Source: Actinophytocola gossypii (GTDB taxonomy: Bacteria; Actinomycetota; Actinomycetes; Mycobacteriales; Pseudonocardiaceae). From it: DNA of 64,000 bases. Positions 55,617 to 63,917 of the stretch are shown one piece after another. The stretch spans positions 237,682-301,681 of the forward strand of contig NZ_JAFFZE010000017.1 in assembly GCF_025165815.1 (NCBI RefSeq). The letters are read 5' to 3'. The position numbers were made by a program, and so were the translations under genes. Below the pieces are notes generated by a model. That model did not search any database. It saw only the letters and a program-made list of their open reading frames with translations, and was not told the origin of the DNA. How positions within the stretch are numbered: position 1 is the first letter of the stretch; each line of letters starts with the position of its first letter.

Positions 55617-57485
55617 ATGCGCCTGGCGCGTCGCTTGCTGCTGTTCACGGGCGCGGTCGCGCCGCTGGTCGCGACCCTGGTCGCGGCTCCGGCGACCGCC
55701 GCCCCAGCCGGGGACGACCGGCCGACACCGCCGCCCTGGCTGACCGTCGAGGACGGGGTCAGCGCGCCCGGGTTCGACGTCGCCGACGCGATCGAGGAGA
55801 CCGTCTTCGTCCAGACCCAGGTCGACAGCGACGCCGACGGTGTCCGCGACCGGGTCCGGATCCAGCTCTCCCGCCCCGGCGAGACCGAGTCCGACGGGAT
55901 CAGGGTCCCGGTGGTCTTCGAGCACAGCCCGTACCGCTACAACGGCGGCTCCGCGGCCAACCACAACGTCGACTTCGCCCGGCTCCCGCAGGAGAACCTC
56001 CGCCCGCGGCACGCCCTCGCGGCCGCCGAGACCCGCGGCCCGCGGCCCTTCCCGAACCTCCCCGGCTCGCTCGACGAGACCTGGGTCCCCCGCGGCTACG
56101 CGGTCGTGCTCGGCGAGAGCATCGGCACCGGGTTCTCCGACGGCTGCCCGACCGTCGGCGGCATGGAGGAGACCCTCGGCACCAAGGCCGTGATCGACTG
56201 GCTGAACGGCCGCGCGGCCGCCTGGAACGAGGCAGGCGAACCGGTCACCGCCGACTGGTCCACCGGCGACGTCGGCATGCTCGGCGTCTCCTACAACGGC
56301 ACCCTGCCCAACCAGGTCGCCACCACCGGCGTCGAGGGCCTGCGCACGATCGTCCCGGTCTCCGCGATCTCCAGCTGGTACGACTACTACCGCGCCAACG
56401 GCCTGGTCCGCGCGCCGCACTCGAACCGTTCCGGCCGGGGGCAGAACGCCTTCCAGGGCGAGGACCTCGACATCCTGGCGTTCTTCATCGAGGGCCCGCG
56501 CCGCGAGGAGTGCCGGTTCGTCACCGACCCCATGCTGCAGTACTCCGACCGCACCACCGGCGACTACAACGCCTACTGGCACGAGCGCGACTACCTGCAC
56601 CGCGCGAAGGGCGTCGAGGCCAGCGTGTTCGTCGTGCACGGGCTCGAGGACTACAACGTGATGCCCAAGGCCGCCGTGTCCTGGTGGGAGCGGCTGGAAC
56701 GGTACGACGTGCCGCGCAAGATCTGGCTGCACGGCGGCGGCCACGGCGGCCCGGGCTCCGCCAACGACTTCCCGCGCACCCTGCACCGCTGGATGGACCA
56801 CTGGCTGTTCGGCATCGACAACGGGATCATGGACGAGCCCCGCGCCGACGTGCAGCGCCCCGACGGCGGCTACGAGCAGTACGCCGACTGGCCGGTCCCC
56901 GGCGCCCGCGACACCCGCCTGCACCTCGCCGCGCCCAACGCCACCGAGCCGGGCACGCTGTCCACCCGCAAGACACCCGGCCCGCGCCCGCGCCAGTCGT
57001 TCACCGACGCGGGCCGCGAGCTGGACACCGACGTGGACCTGCTGCCCAACCCCGACCAGGCCAACCAGAACCGCCTCGTCTACACCTCCGATCCGCTGCG
57101 CGAGCCGGCGCACCTGAGCGGCACCCCGTCGGTGTCGCTGCGCGCCTCGGTCGACAACCGGTACGCGGCCAACCTCACCGCGGTCGTCGTCGACTACGGC
57201 CCGCCCGGATCCACCGCCGAGCCGGTGATGGTCACCCGCGGCTGGACCGACGTGCAGAACCGCCACTCGATCGAGCGCAGCACGCCGATCCAGCAGGGGC
57301 GCGAGTACACCTTCCGCTGGGACCTCGAACCGGACGACTACGTGTTCCAGGCCGGCCACCGGATCGGCCTGGTGATCGTGTCCACCGACATGCACTACAC
57401 GCTGCGCCCGCTGCCCGGCACCGAGCTGACCGTGTTCCCGCACCGCAGCACCGTCACCCTGCCGATCGTCGGCGGGCTGCGCTAG
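55617..57485 (+). CDS. secreted Xaa-Pro dipeptidyl-peptidase-like S15 hydrolase
   Basis: 622 aa from the ATG at 55617, preceded by GGAGG. Signal peptide LLLFTGAVAPLVATLVAAPATAAPA. The S15/CocE alpha/beta-hydrolase core has VVFEHSPYRYNGG, the Ser nucleophile in GMLGVSYNGTLPNQVA, Asp in HGLEDYNVMPKA and His in LHGGGHGGPGS. The C-terminal third is the jellyroll domain of the family (LSGTPSVSLRASVDNRYAANL). It probably removes Xaa-Pro dipeptides from extracellular peptides; an acyl-ester hydrolase role is the alternative. The final 4 bases overlap a convergent gene at a shared CTAG. Confidence 0.9.
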   Translation: MRLARRLLLFTGAVAPLVATLVAAPATAAPAGDDRPTPPPWLTVEDGVSAPGFDVADAIEETVFVQTQVDSDADGVRDRVRIQLSRPGETESDGIRVPVVFEHSPYRYNGGSAANHNVDFARLPQENLRPRHALAAAETRGPRPFPNLPGSLDETWVPRGYAVVLGESIGTGFSDGCPTVGGMEETLGTKAVIDWLNGRAAAWNEAGEPVTADWSTGDVGMLGVSYNGTLPNQVATTGVEGLRTIVPVSAISSWYDYYRANGLVRAPHSNRSGRGQNAFQGEDLDILAFFIEGPRREECRFVTDPMLQYSDRTTGDYNAYWHERDYLHRAKGVEASVFVVHGLEDYNVMPKAAVSWWERLERYDVPRKIWLHGGGHGGPGSANDFPRTLHRWMDHWLFGIDNGIMDEPRADVQRPDGGYEQYADWPVPGARDTRLHLAAPNATEPGTLSTRKTPGPRPRQSFTDAGRELDTDVDLLPNPDQANQNRLVYTSDPLREPAHLSGTPSVSLRASVDNRYAANLTAVVVDYGPPGSTAEPVMVTRGWTDVQNRHSIERSTPIQQGREYTFRWDLEPDDYVFQAGHRIGLVIVSTDMHYTLRPLPGTELTVFPHRSTVTLPIVGGLR

Positions 57486-57847
57486 ACCGTGGCGAACCAG
57501 AGGTCGTTGCCGGAGAAGGCGTCCGGGTCGAGATCCCGGTCGCCGAACACGCCGTGCAGCACGGGGCGGGCGCACCGGAACACCGGGTCGTCCATGGTCG
57601 GCGCCGCGAGCACGGCGATGTCCGGGGCGTGCGCGGCGACCGACTCGGTGGCGACGAGCAGCGGCCACGCCGCGGACACCATCGCGATCCGGACCTCCTG
57701 GTCGACCAGGCAGTACCAGTGCGCATCCGCGTCCACGCGCGCGCCCACCGCGCGGGCGAGCACGTTCGCCACCATCGAGGCGGGTCGCGCTGCCCATGGC
57801 CGCCGCTCTTCCCGCATCCGTCGCAGTACCGGGGTCACGTCGATCAC
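57482..57847 (-). CDS. hypothetical protein, convergent with the S15 peptidase
   Basis: About 121 aa from a GTG at 57847; a TTG nine bases upstream is possible. VIDVTPVLRRMREERRPWAA, then ASMVANVLARAVGARVDADAHWYCLVDQEVRI and MVSAAWPLLVATESVA (three runs). Ends DAFSGNDLWFATV. Mixed alpha/beta character and no motif. The TAG stop overlaps the TAG of the S15 gene on the other strand. Possibly real, given composition, but not recognised. Confidence 0.5.
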   Translation of the reverse strand: MIDVTPVLRRMREERRPWAARPASMVANVLARAVGARVDADAHWYCLVDQEVRIAMVSAAWPLLVATESVAAHAPDIAVLAAPTMDDPVFRCARPVLHGVFGDRDLDPDAFSGNDLWFATV

Positions 57848-57904
57848 GGGGACCAACTACACCACCGCCGGCGGCCGCGACGCCAGCTGACCCGAGGAGT
57901 GCCG

Positions 57905-58726
57905 ATGGGCCGACGTCTCGTCCTGTTCCTGTCCCTGCTCGGCATCCTCGCGTCGGGCGTCGCCGTCCCGGCGGCCGCCGACACCCGCCGCACGCCGGCC
58001 GAGTGCGTCGCTGCGCTGGACTGCACGGCCGAGGACATCAACCTGCTGACGATGGCCGAGCGGCTGGAACTCGTCCGCGGCCTGCAGTCCGGGCCGGGCG
58101 CGCTGCTCGGCGTCGACGACCGGTGGCGCAACATCGAGGGCGTCATCACGTTCTTCCGGGACAAGGGGCTCGGCACCCCGGGCACCTGGGTGTCCTACGT
58201 GGACGCCGGGATCGTGGAGGGGATCGAGCGCGGGCTCGCGATCGCGCTCGGCCGGTCCACCGACGACTTCGGCAACCCGGGGTCGGTGCTGTGGGCGGAC
58301 TACATCACCGGGGTCGCGGACGGTTCGTTCGCCACCCGGGGCGCGCACGACCGGGCGTGGAGCCTGGCCGAGCAGGCCTCCACCGAGCACGGCGTCGTCC
58401 TCGCCGAGCGGCACGGGCAGTACGCGACGCCGGCGGAGGAGCGGTTCTACCAGTTCTCCGAGACCTACCGCTGGGCGCTGCGCAACCGGCCGTTCGCGCT
58501 GGACCTGCTCGCGATGTACGGGTGGCTGATCCACCCGGACCTCGCCCGCGCCCGCGTGCCGTTCTACGACTGGTTCACCGACGTCCGGGAGTCCGCGCCC
58601 TCGTACAAGGGCTGCGAGATGGCGTACGGGTTCGCGCGGCTGCACCCGATCGCGGGGGTGATCGGCGCGGCCGGGCTGTTCCTCGCCTACGTCACCGAGC
58701 TGTTCGACGAGTACCGCTCCCGCTGA
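57905..58726 (+). CDS. secreted protein of unknown function
   Basis: 273 aa from the ATG at 57905 after GAGGAG. Signal peptide LVLFLSLLGILASGVAVPAAA. The mature region is helical: ECVAALDCTAEDINLLTMAERL, TFFRDKGLGTPGTWVSYVDAG, then RALGRST-type segment and RWALRNRPFALDLLAMYGWL, with cysteines in ECVAALDC and YKGCEM that could pair. It ends with IGAAGLFLAYVTELFDEYRSR. I do not recognise the family. It is followed 43 bases later by tmsA on the same strand. Confidence 0.75.
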   Translation: MGRRLVLFLSLLGILASGVAVPAAADTRRTPAECVAALDCTAEDINLLTMAERLELVRGLQSGPGALLGVDDRWRNIEGVITFFRDKGLGTPGTWVSYVDAGIVEGIERGLAIALGRSTDDFGNPGSVLWADYITGVADGSFATRGAHDRAWSLAEQASTEHGVVLAERHGQYATPAEERFYQFSETYRWALRNRPFALDLLAMYGWLIHPDLARARVPFYDWFTDVRESAPSYKGCEMAYGFARLHPIAGVIGAAGLFLAYVTELFDEYRSR

Positions 58727-58769
58727 GTTTTCATTAGCGGTGCGAACCAGTCGGGGTTAGCATCGGAGT

Positions 58770-60122
58770 GTGAGCCGCTCACCTGCACGGATCGCCCACG
58801 ACCAGGCACTGAGCGCGCTGCGGGCCAAGCTCGCGGCGCTGCCCGACGGCAGCCCCGTCCGGCTCGCCAAGCCGACCTCGAACCTGTTCCGCTTCCGCGA
58901 GCCGCCGCCGGCCGGCGCGCTCGACGTCAGCGCGTTCGCCGGCGTCCTGCACGTCGACCCGGTGGCCCGGACCGCCGAGGTCGGCGGCATGACCACCTAC
59001 GAGGACCTGGTCGACGCCACCCTGCCGCACGGGCTGATGCCGACGGTGGTGCCGCAGCTCAAGACCATCACCCTCGGCGGCGCGGTCGCCGGGCTCGGCA
59101 TCGAGTCGACCTCGTTCCGGGCCGGGATGCCGCACGAGGCCGTGCTGGAGCTGGAGATCCTCACTCCGGCCGGCGAGGTCGTGGTCGCGCGGCCGGACAA
59201 CGAGCACCGCGACCTGTACTTCGGCTTCCCCAACTCCTACGGCACCCTGGGCTACGCGCTGCGGCTGCTGATCGAGCTGGCGCCGGTCAGGCCGTACGTC
59301 GCGCTCCGGCACGTCGGGTACGGCTCGGCGGCGGCGTGTGCGGCCGCCATCCAGGACGTGGACGCGTCGGTCGACTTCGTGGACGGCACCGTGTTCGCGC
59401 GCGACGAGCAGTACCTGACGCTCGGCACCTTCACCGACGAGGCACCGTGGGTGTCCGACTACACGGGCGGGCGAATTTATTACCACTCGGTCCGGGATCG
59501 CGCCGAGGACTACCTCACCGTCCGCGACTACCTCTGGCGCTGGGACACCGACTGGTTCTGGTGCTCCAAGGCGCTCGGCGCGCAGCACCCGCTGGTCCGC
59601 CGGCTGTGGCCGCGCCGGTACCTCCGCTCGGACGTGTACCGCCGGATCGTCGCGCTGGACCGCCGGTACGGGTTGTCCGCGCGGGTCGACCGGCTGCTCG
59701 GCAACCCCGAGCGCGAGCCGGTGATCCAGGACATCGAGGTCCCGGTGGAGCGGCTGGCCGAGTTCCTGGAGTTCTTCGACACCGAGATCGGCATCCGCCC
59801 GGTCTGGCTGTGCCCGGTGAGGCTGCGCGAGCCGACCGGGTGGCCGCTGTACCCGATGCCGCCTCACCGCCTGTTCGTGAACGTCGGCTTCTGGGCGACG
59901 GTGCCGCTGCGTCCCGGTCAGCGGCCGGGCCACCACAACCGGCTGATCGAGGCGAAGGTCACCGAGCTGGGCGGGCACAAGTCGCTGTACTCGGACTCCT
60001 ACTTCGACGAGGACGAGTTCTGGCGGCTCTACGACGGGGAGACCTACCGGAAGCTGAAGGGCACCTACGACCTGGACGGCCGGCTCCCGGACCTGTACGC
60101 GAAGTGCGTGGGAAACCGTTAG
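58770..60122 (+). CDS. tmsA: FAD-dependent oxidoreductase of 10-methyl fatty-acid synthesis (TmsA/BfaA)
   Basis: 450 aa, related to the DHCR24-type FAD enzymes. FAD-binding half: GVLHVDPVARTAEVGGMTTYEDLV, PTVVPQLKTITLGGAVAG, GIESTSFRAGMPHEAVLE and LYFGFPNSYGTLGYALRL. With the downstream methyltransferase it should convert oleoyl phospholipids to 10-methylstearoyl (tuberculostearic) chains, this subunit reducing the 10-methylene intermediate. Basis: known TmsA/TmsB and mycobacterial BfaA/BfaB pairs, with the same order and 16-base spacing here. GTG at 58770 after CGGAG. Confidence 0.88.
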   Translation: MSRSPARIAHDQALSALRAKLAALPDGSPVRLAKPTSNLFRFREPPPAGALDVSAFAGVLHVDPVARTAEVGGMTTYEDLVDATLPHGLMPTVVPQLKTITLGGAVAGLGIESTSFRAGMPHEAVLELEILTPAGEVVVARPDNEHRDLYFGFPNSYGTLGYALRLLIELAPVRPYVALRHVGYGSAAACAAAIQDVDASVDFVDGTVFARDEQYLTLGTFTDEAPWVSDYTGGRIYYHSVRDRAEDYLTVRDYLWRWDTDWFWCSKALGAQHPLVRRLWPRRYLRSDVYRRIVALDRRYGLSARVDRLLGNPEREPVIQDIEVPVERLAEFLEFFDTEIGIRPVWLCPVRLREPTGWPLYPMPPHRLFVNVGFWATVPLRPGQRPGHHNRLIEAKVTELGGHKSLYSDSYFDEDEFWRLYDGETYRKLKGTYDLDGRLPDLYAKCVGNR

Positions 60123-60138
60123 GGGGAAGGAGCGAGTC

Positions 60139-61368
60139 ATGCGGCTGGCGGAGATCTTCGAGCGGGCGATCGGGCGGGACGCGCCGCTGTCGTTCACCGC
60201 GTTCGACGGGAGCCGGGCCGGCGACGCCGACGCCCCGGCGCGGGTGGTGGTGCGCTCGCCGCTGGCCATGTCGCACCTGGCGTCCGCGCCCGGCGAGCTC
60301 GGCCTGGCCAGGGCGTACGTGAGCGGCAGCCTGGACATCGACGGCGACATGTACACCGCGCTGGCGAGCATGTCGGCGGCGACGCTGGAGGGGATCCCGG
60401 TGAAGCTGCGGCTGGAGATGGCCGCGCGGCTGGGTGCCTACCGCCTCTGGTGGCCGACCAGCCCGCCCGCGGTGGAGTCCCGGCTGCACGGCAGACGTCA
60501 CTCCAAGGCGCGGGACCAGGAGGCGATCACCCACCACTACGACGTGTCGAACCGGTTCTACCAGTGGGTCCTCGGCCCGTCGATGACCTACACGTGCGCG
60601 GTCTACCCGGAGGCGGAGGCGTCCCTGGAGGAGGCGCAGTGGACCAAGCACGACCTGGTCGCGCGCAAGCTCGGCCTGCGCGAGGGCATGCGGCTGCTCG
60701 ACGTGGGCTGCGGCTGGGGCGGGATGGTGATGCACGCGGCCAGGCACTACGGCGTGCGGGCGCTGGGCGTGACGCTGTCGCGCAAGCAGGCGGAGTGGGG
60801 CCAGAAGGCGATCGCCGAGGCCGGGCTGACCGAGCTGGCCGAGGTCCGGCACCTGGACTACCGCGACGTCGCCGAGACCGGCTTCGACGCGGTCAGCTCG
60901 ATCGGCCTCACCGAGCACATCGGCAAGGCCCAACTGGCCGAGTACTTCCGTTCCCTGCACGCCTTGCTCCGCCCGGGCGGACGCCTGCTGAACCACTGCA
61001 TCACCCGCCCCGACAACTCCCAGCCGTCCAAGGTCGGGGGTTTCCTCAACCGCTACGTCTTCCCGGACGGCGAGCTGGAGAGCCCGGGCCACCTGGTGTC
61101 GGCCATGCACGACAACGGCTTCGAGGTCCGCCACGAGGAGAACCTGCGCGAGCACTACGCCAGCACCCTCCAGGCCTGGTGCGCGAACCTCGACACCCAC
61201 TGGGACGAGGCCGTCCGCGAGGTCGGCACCGCCCGCGCCCGCGTCTGGCGCCTGTACATGGCCGGCTCCCGCCTCGGCTTCGAACGCAACACCGTCCAGC
61301 TCCACCAGATCCTCGGCGTCCGCCTTTACGGCACCACGTCCGGCATGCCGCTGCGCCCCACCTGGTGA
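60139..61368 (+). CDS. tmsB: SAM-dependent fatty-acyl phospholipid methyltransferase (TmsB/BfaB, cyclopropane-synthase family)
   Basis: 409 aa. The N-terminal domain of about 120 residues precedes a methyltransferase of the cyclopropane fatty-acid synthase family. ITHHYDVSNRFYQWVLGPSMTYTCAVY marks the substrate entrance (shown in two pieces; residues about 130-160). SAM motif LLDVGCGWGGMVMHAARHYG; bicarbonate/active-site region EHIGKAQLAEYFRSL. It adds the methyl group at C10 of oleoyl chains, acting with TmsA. The stop lies 5 bases before the repeat array at 61373. Confidence 0.9.
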   Translation: MRLAEIFERAIGRDAPLSFTAFDGSRAGDADAPARVVVRSPLAMSHLASAPGELGLARAYVSGSLDIDGDMYTALASMSAATLEGIPVKLRLEMAARLGAYRLWWPTSPPAVESRLHGRRHSKARDQEAITHHYDVSNRFYQWVLGPSMTYTCAVYPEAEASLEEAQWTKHDLVARKLGLREGMRLLDVGCGWGGMVMHAARHYGVRALGVTLSRKQAEWGQKAIAEAGLTELAEVRHLDYRDVAETGFDAVSSIGLTEHIGKAQLAEYFRSLHALLRPGGRLLNHCITRPDNSQPSKVGGFLNRYVFPDGELESPGHLVSAMHDNGFEVRHEENLREHYASTLQAWCANLDTHWDEAVREVGTARARVWRLYMAGSRLGFERNTVQLHQILGVRLYGTTSGMPLRPTW

Positions 61369-61372
61369 CCTC

Positions 61373-61559
61373 GCGAGTCGTACGTTCCCGTCGCGCGAGT
61401 CGTACGTTCCCGTCGCGCGAGTCGTACGTTCCCGTCGCGCGAGTCGTACGTTCCCGTCGCACGAGTCGTACGCTCCCGGAAGGTACGACTCGCCGGACGG
61501 GAAGGTACGACTCGCCGGACGGGAAGGTACGACTCGCCGGACGGGAAGGTACGACTCGC
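61373..61559. repeat. expanded head-to-head array of GCGAGTCGTACGTTCC repeats (5 forward, 4 inverted)
   Basis: Forward units start at 61373, 61395, 61417, 61439 and 61461 (period 22; the fifth reads ACGAGTCGTACGCTCCC). Inverted units end at 61493, 61515, 61537 and 61559, again every 22 bases. The inverted half carries GTACCTTCC where the forward half has GTACGTTCC, so each paired unit has one constant mismatch. The spacers of the two halves also differ (CGTCGC against CGGAC-type). Each half has evidently been amplified separately. It lies between convergent tmsB and methyltransferase stops. Confidence 0.9.
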
Positions 61560-61562
61560 GAG

Positions 61563-62378
61563 TCAGGGCTTGCGGCCTACTCCGGCGTAGACCAGCGACG
61601 CCTCCGGGTGCTCGCCGACGTCGTTCGGCGACTCCGGGCGCCACTGCGGGGTCCACACCAGGCCCGGCTCCACCAGCTCGGTACCGGTGAAGAACGCGGC
61701 GACCTCGTCCGGGGTGCGCCGCACGCCGGGGTTCGCGCTGCGCCGGTACAGCTCGTCGATCTCGGCCGCCCGGTCCGCCACCGGCAGCTCGACCCCGTGC
61801 GAGAGCACGAGCAGGCTCCCCGGGGCCATCGCCTCCACGTAGCGGGTGACCGCGGCGTGCGGCTGCGCCGAGTCGGGGATGAAGTGCAGCACGGCCACCA
61901 TCAGCACGGCCACCGGCGCCGCGAAGTCGATCAGCCGCCCGGCCGCCGGCGACTCGAGCACCGCCGCCGGGTCGGTCAGGTCGGCGCGGATCGCCTCGGC
62001 GCGGTCGTTGTCGTGCAGGATCAGCTCGCTGTGGGTCACCGCGACGGCCTCGCTGTCGACGTAGAGCACCCGGCACTCCGGCGCGAGCTCCTGCGCGATC
62101 TCGTGCACGTTCCCCGCGGTCGGGATGCCGGATCCGACGTCGACGAACTGCCGGATCCCTGCCCCGACGCAGTACCGCACCGCGCGGTGCAGGAACGCCC
62201 GGTTCAGCCGGGCGGCGGCCCTGGCCTCCGGCATGACCTCGAGCAGCTTGTTCGCGAACTCGCGGTCCTGCTCGAAGTTGGCCGCGCCGCCGAGGAGGTA
62301 GTCGTAGACCCGGGCCGCGTTCGGCCGGTCGAGGTCGATGGACTCCGGTGCCCAGTCGGGCCGATCCGCAGACGCCAT
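61563..62378 (-). CDS. S-adenosyl methyltransferase (PF04672-type), second copy
   Basis: 271 aa from the ATG at 62378. Paralogue of the 47185-47985 gene: DWAPESIDLDRPNAARVYDY, LLGGAANFEQDREF, then QFVDVGSGIPTAGNVHEIAQ for SAM, and VEPGLVWTPQWRPESP at the C-terminus. The acceptor is unknown. It is divergent from the PhaC-like gene (75 bases) and converges on tmsB across the repeat array. Confidence 0.88.
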   Translation of the reverse strand: MASADRPDWAPESIDLDRPNAARVYDYLLGGAANFEQDREFANKLLEVMPEARAAARLNRAFLHRAVRYCVGAGIRQFVDVGSGIPTAGNVHEIAQELAPECRVLYVDSEAVAVTHSELILHDNDRAEAIRADLTDPAAVLESPAAGRLIDFAAPVAVLMVAVLHFIPDSAQPHAAVTRYVEAMAPGSLLVLSHGVELPVADRAAEIDELYRRSANPGVRRTPDEVAAFFTGTELVEPGLVWTPQWRPESPNDVGEHPEASLVYAGVGRKP

Positions 62379-62453
62379 GCACGCATCGTAATCACCGGCC
62401 GGGTGATCCGACCCTCGATCGAGACACCGATCGGTTCGGCGCAGGATGACCCC

Positions 62454-63500
62454 ATGACCTGGTTCTCCGACGCGACCGGCAACGTGCTCGACAACGTGCT
62501 CGACAAGGCCCTGCGCGGTGGCGTCGCCGACCTCCGCCCGATGCCGAGGACCCTGATCGACAAGGGCCCCAACCGCTCGGTGTACCGGTTCGTGCCGCCC
62601 GGCGACGGCGAGCCGGTCCTCCTGGTTCCGCCGCTCGCGGCCCCGTCCCTGTGCTTCGACCTGCGCCGCGGCTGCAGCGTCGCCGAGCACCTGGTCGAGC
62701 AGGGCAGGCGGGTGTACCTGGTCGACTACGGCACGGTCCGCTTCGGCGACCGGAGGCTGGGTCTGGAGCACTGGATCGACGAGGTCCTGCCGAGGGCGAT
62801 CCGCGCCGCCAGCACGGACGCCGGCGGCCGGCCGGTGCACGTCGTGGCCTGGTGCCTTGGCGGCATCCTGTCCCTGCTCACCCACGCCGACCAGCCGGAG
62901 CTCCCGGTGGCGTCGATCGCGACGGTGGCCGCCCCGATCGACATGACCGCGATCCCGCTCATCGCCCCGATCAAGCCGCTCGTCGACGTCACCAACGGCT
63001 GGATCCTCACCCCGGTCTACCGCGCGCTCGGCAGCGCCCCGAGGGCACTGGTGAAGCGGGTGTTCCAGCTGTCCGCCCTGGACAAGGTGGTGACCAAGCC
63101 GTACGCCGTGCTGTCCCACCTGCACGACCGGGACTTCCTCGCGCAGCTGGAGGCGGTGGACCGCTTCACCGACAACATGGCCGCGTACCCCGGGAGGACG
63201 TTCGGCCAGATGTACCACCGGTTCTTCCGCGCCAACGACCTCTCCGACGGCGAGGTCGACTTCGGTGGCCGGCGGATCTCACTGCGCGAGGTGACGGCGC
63301 CGGTCCTGGTGGTGGCCGGCACCGGCGACTCCATCGCGCCCCAGCGCGCCGTGCGCCGGCTCGTCGACGTGCTGTCCGGCGCCGGAGAGGTCCGGTTCGA
63401 GACCGCGCCTGGCGGTCACCTCGGCGTGCTGGCCGGCCGCGGCGCGCGCACGACCACCTGGCGGTACGTCGACGAGTTCCTCGCCACCCACGCCGGCTGA
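62454..63500 (+). CDS. class III PhaC-like polyester synthase/alpha-beta hydrolase
   Basis: 348 aa, of the length of class III PhaC. The lipase-like box has Cys as nucleophile: HVVAWCLGGILSLLTHAD. Further marks are PVLLVPPLAAPSLCFDL, RVYLVDYGTVRFGDR, the Asp region VVAGTGDSIAPQRA and the His region APGGHLGVLAG. Such enzymes polymerise hydroxyacyl-CoA to polyhydroxyalkanoate with a PhaE subunit, but no phaE, phaA or phaB is in the window. It may therefore act as an acyltransferase or depolymerase. ATG preceded by GGATGAC, a weak ribosome site. Confidence 0.8.
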   Translation: MTWFSDATGNVLDNVLDKALRGGVADLRPMPRTLIDKGPNRSVYRFVPPGDGEPVLLVPPLAAPSLCFDLRRGCSVAEHLVEQGRRVYLVDYGTVRFGDRRLGLEHWIDEVLPRAIRAASTDAGGRPVHVVAWCLGGILSLLTHADQPELPVASIATVAAPIDMTAIPLIAPIKPLVDVTNGWILTPVYRALGSAPRALVKRVFQLSALDKVVTKPYAVLSHLHDRDFLAQLEAVDRFTDNMAAYPGRTFGQMYHRFFRANDLSDGEVDFGGRRISLREVTAPVLVVAGTGDSIAPQRAVRRLVDVLSGAGEVRFETAPGGHLGVLAGRGARTTTWRYVDEFLATHAG

Positions 63501-63696
63501 CCGCGCCCACGACATGGTTCATCGGTCTGTTACGTTCTGGATTTTCCCAGTCGCATTGGGTCATGCGTCCCTTGGAGCCGTTACCGATCTGGTCGAGGCT
63601 GTATAGGAGGCACACAGAGGGTCGGGGGTGTCGACTGTGATCACCGGGGCGCAGCGGCGGCCGCACCGTGTGCGTGATCAGTTGAGGAGAGTTGCC

Positions 63697-63917
63697 ATGG
63701 GCAGCCTGCACCGGTTGAACGCCAGACCGACTTCGAACAACGGTGTCGGGAGCGACGAGCGGTTAGCCGGCTCCCCGCTGTTATCGATCGTGGTACCGGC
63801 GAAGGACGAGGCGGAGAACCTGCCGGCGCTGACCGGCCGGATCCGCCAGGCGCTGGCCGGTGTCGTCGACTACGAGCTGGTGATCGTCGACGACCAGTCG
63901 ACCGACCGCACCGCGGC
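63697..63917 (+). CDS. family 2 glycosyltransferase (N-terminal part only)
   Basis: Begins at the ATG at 63697 after GAGGAG. After a 26-residue lead, LLSIVVPAKDEAENLPALTG and the metal-binding ELVIVDDQSTDRTA motif identify a GT-A fold transferase of the dolichol-phosphate-mannose synthase type (GT2). Such enzymes make polyprenyl-phosphate sugars for envelope glycosylation. The reading frame reaches homopolymer G at about 63917 and cannot be followed reliably; the rest of the gene is missing or corrupted. Confidence 0.7.

Noticed and set aside
61373..61559. CRISPR-like array of short repeats
   Set aside because: The 6-base spacers are constant, the repeats change orientation mid-array, and there are no cas genes; it is a head-to-head tandem repeat.
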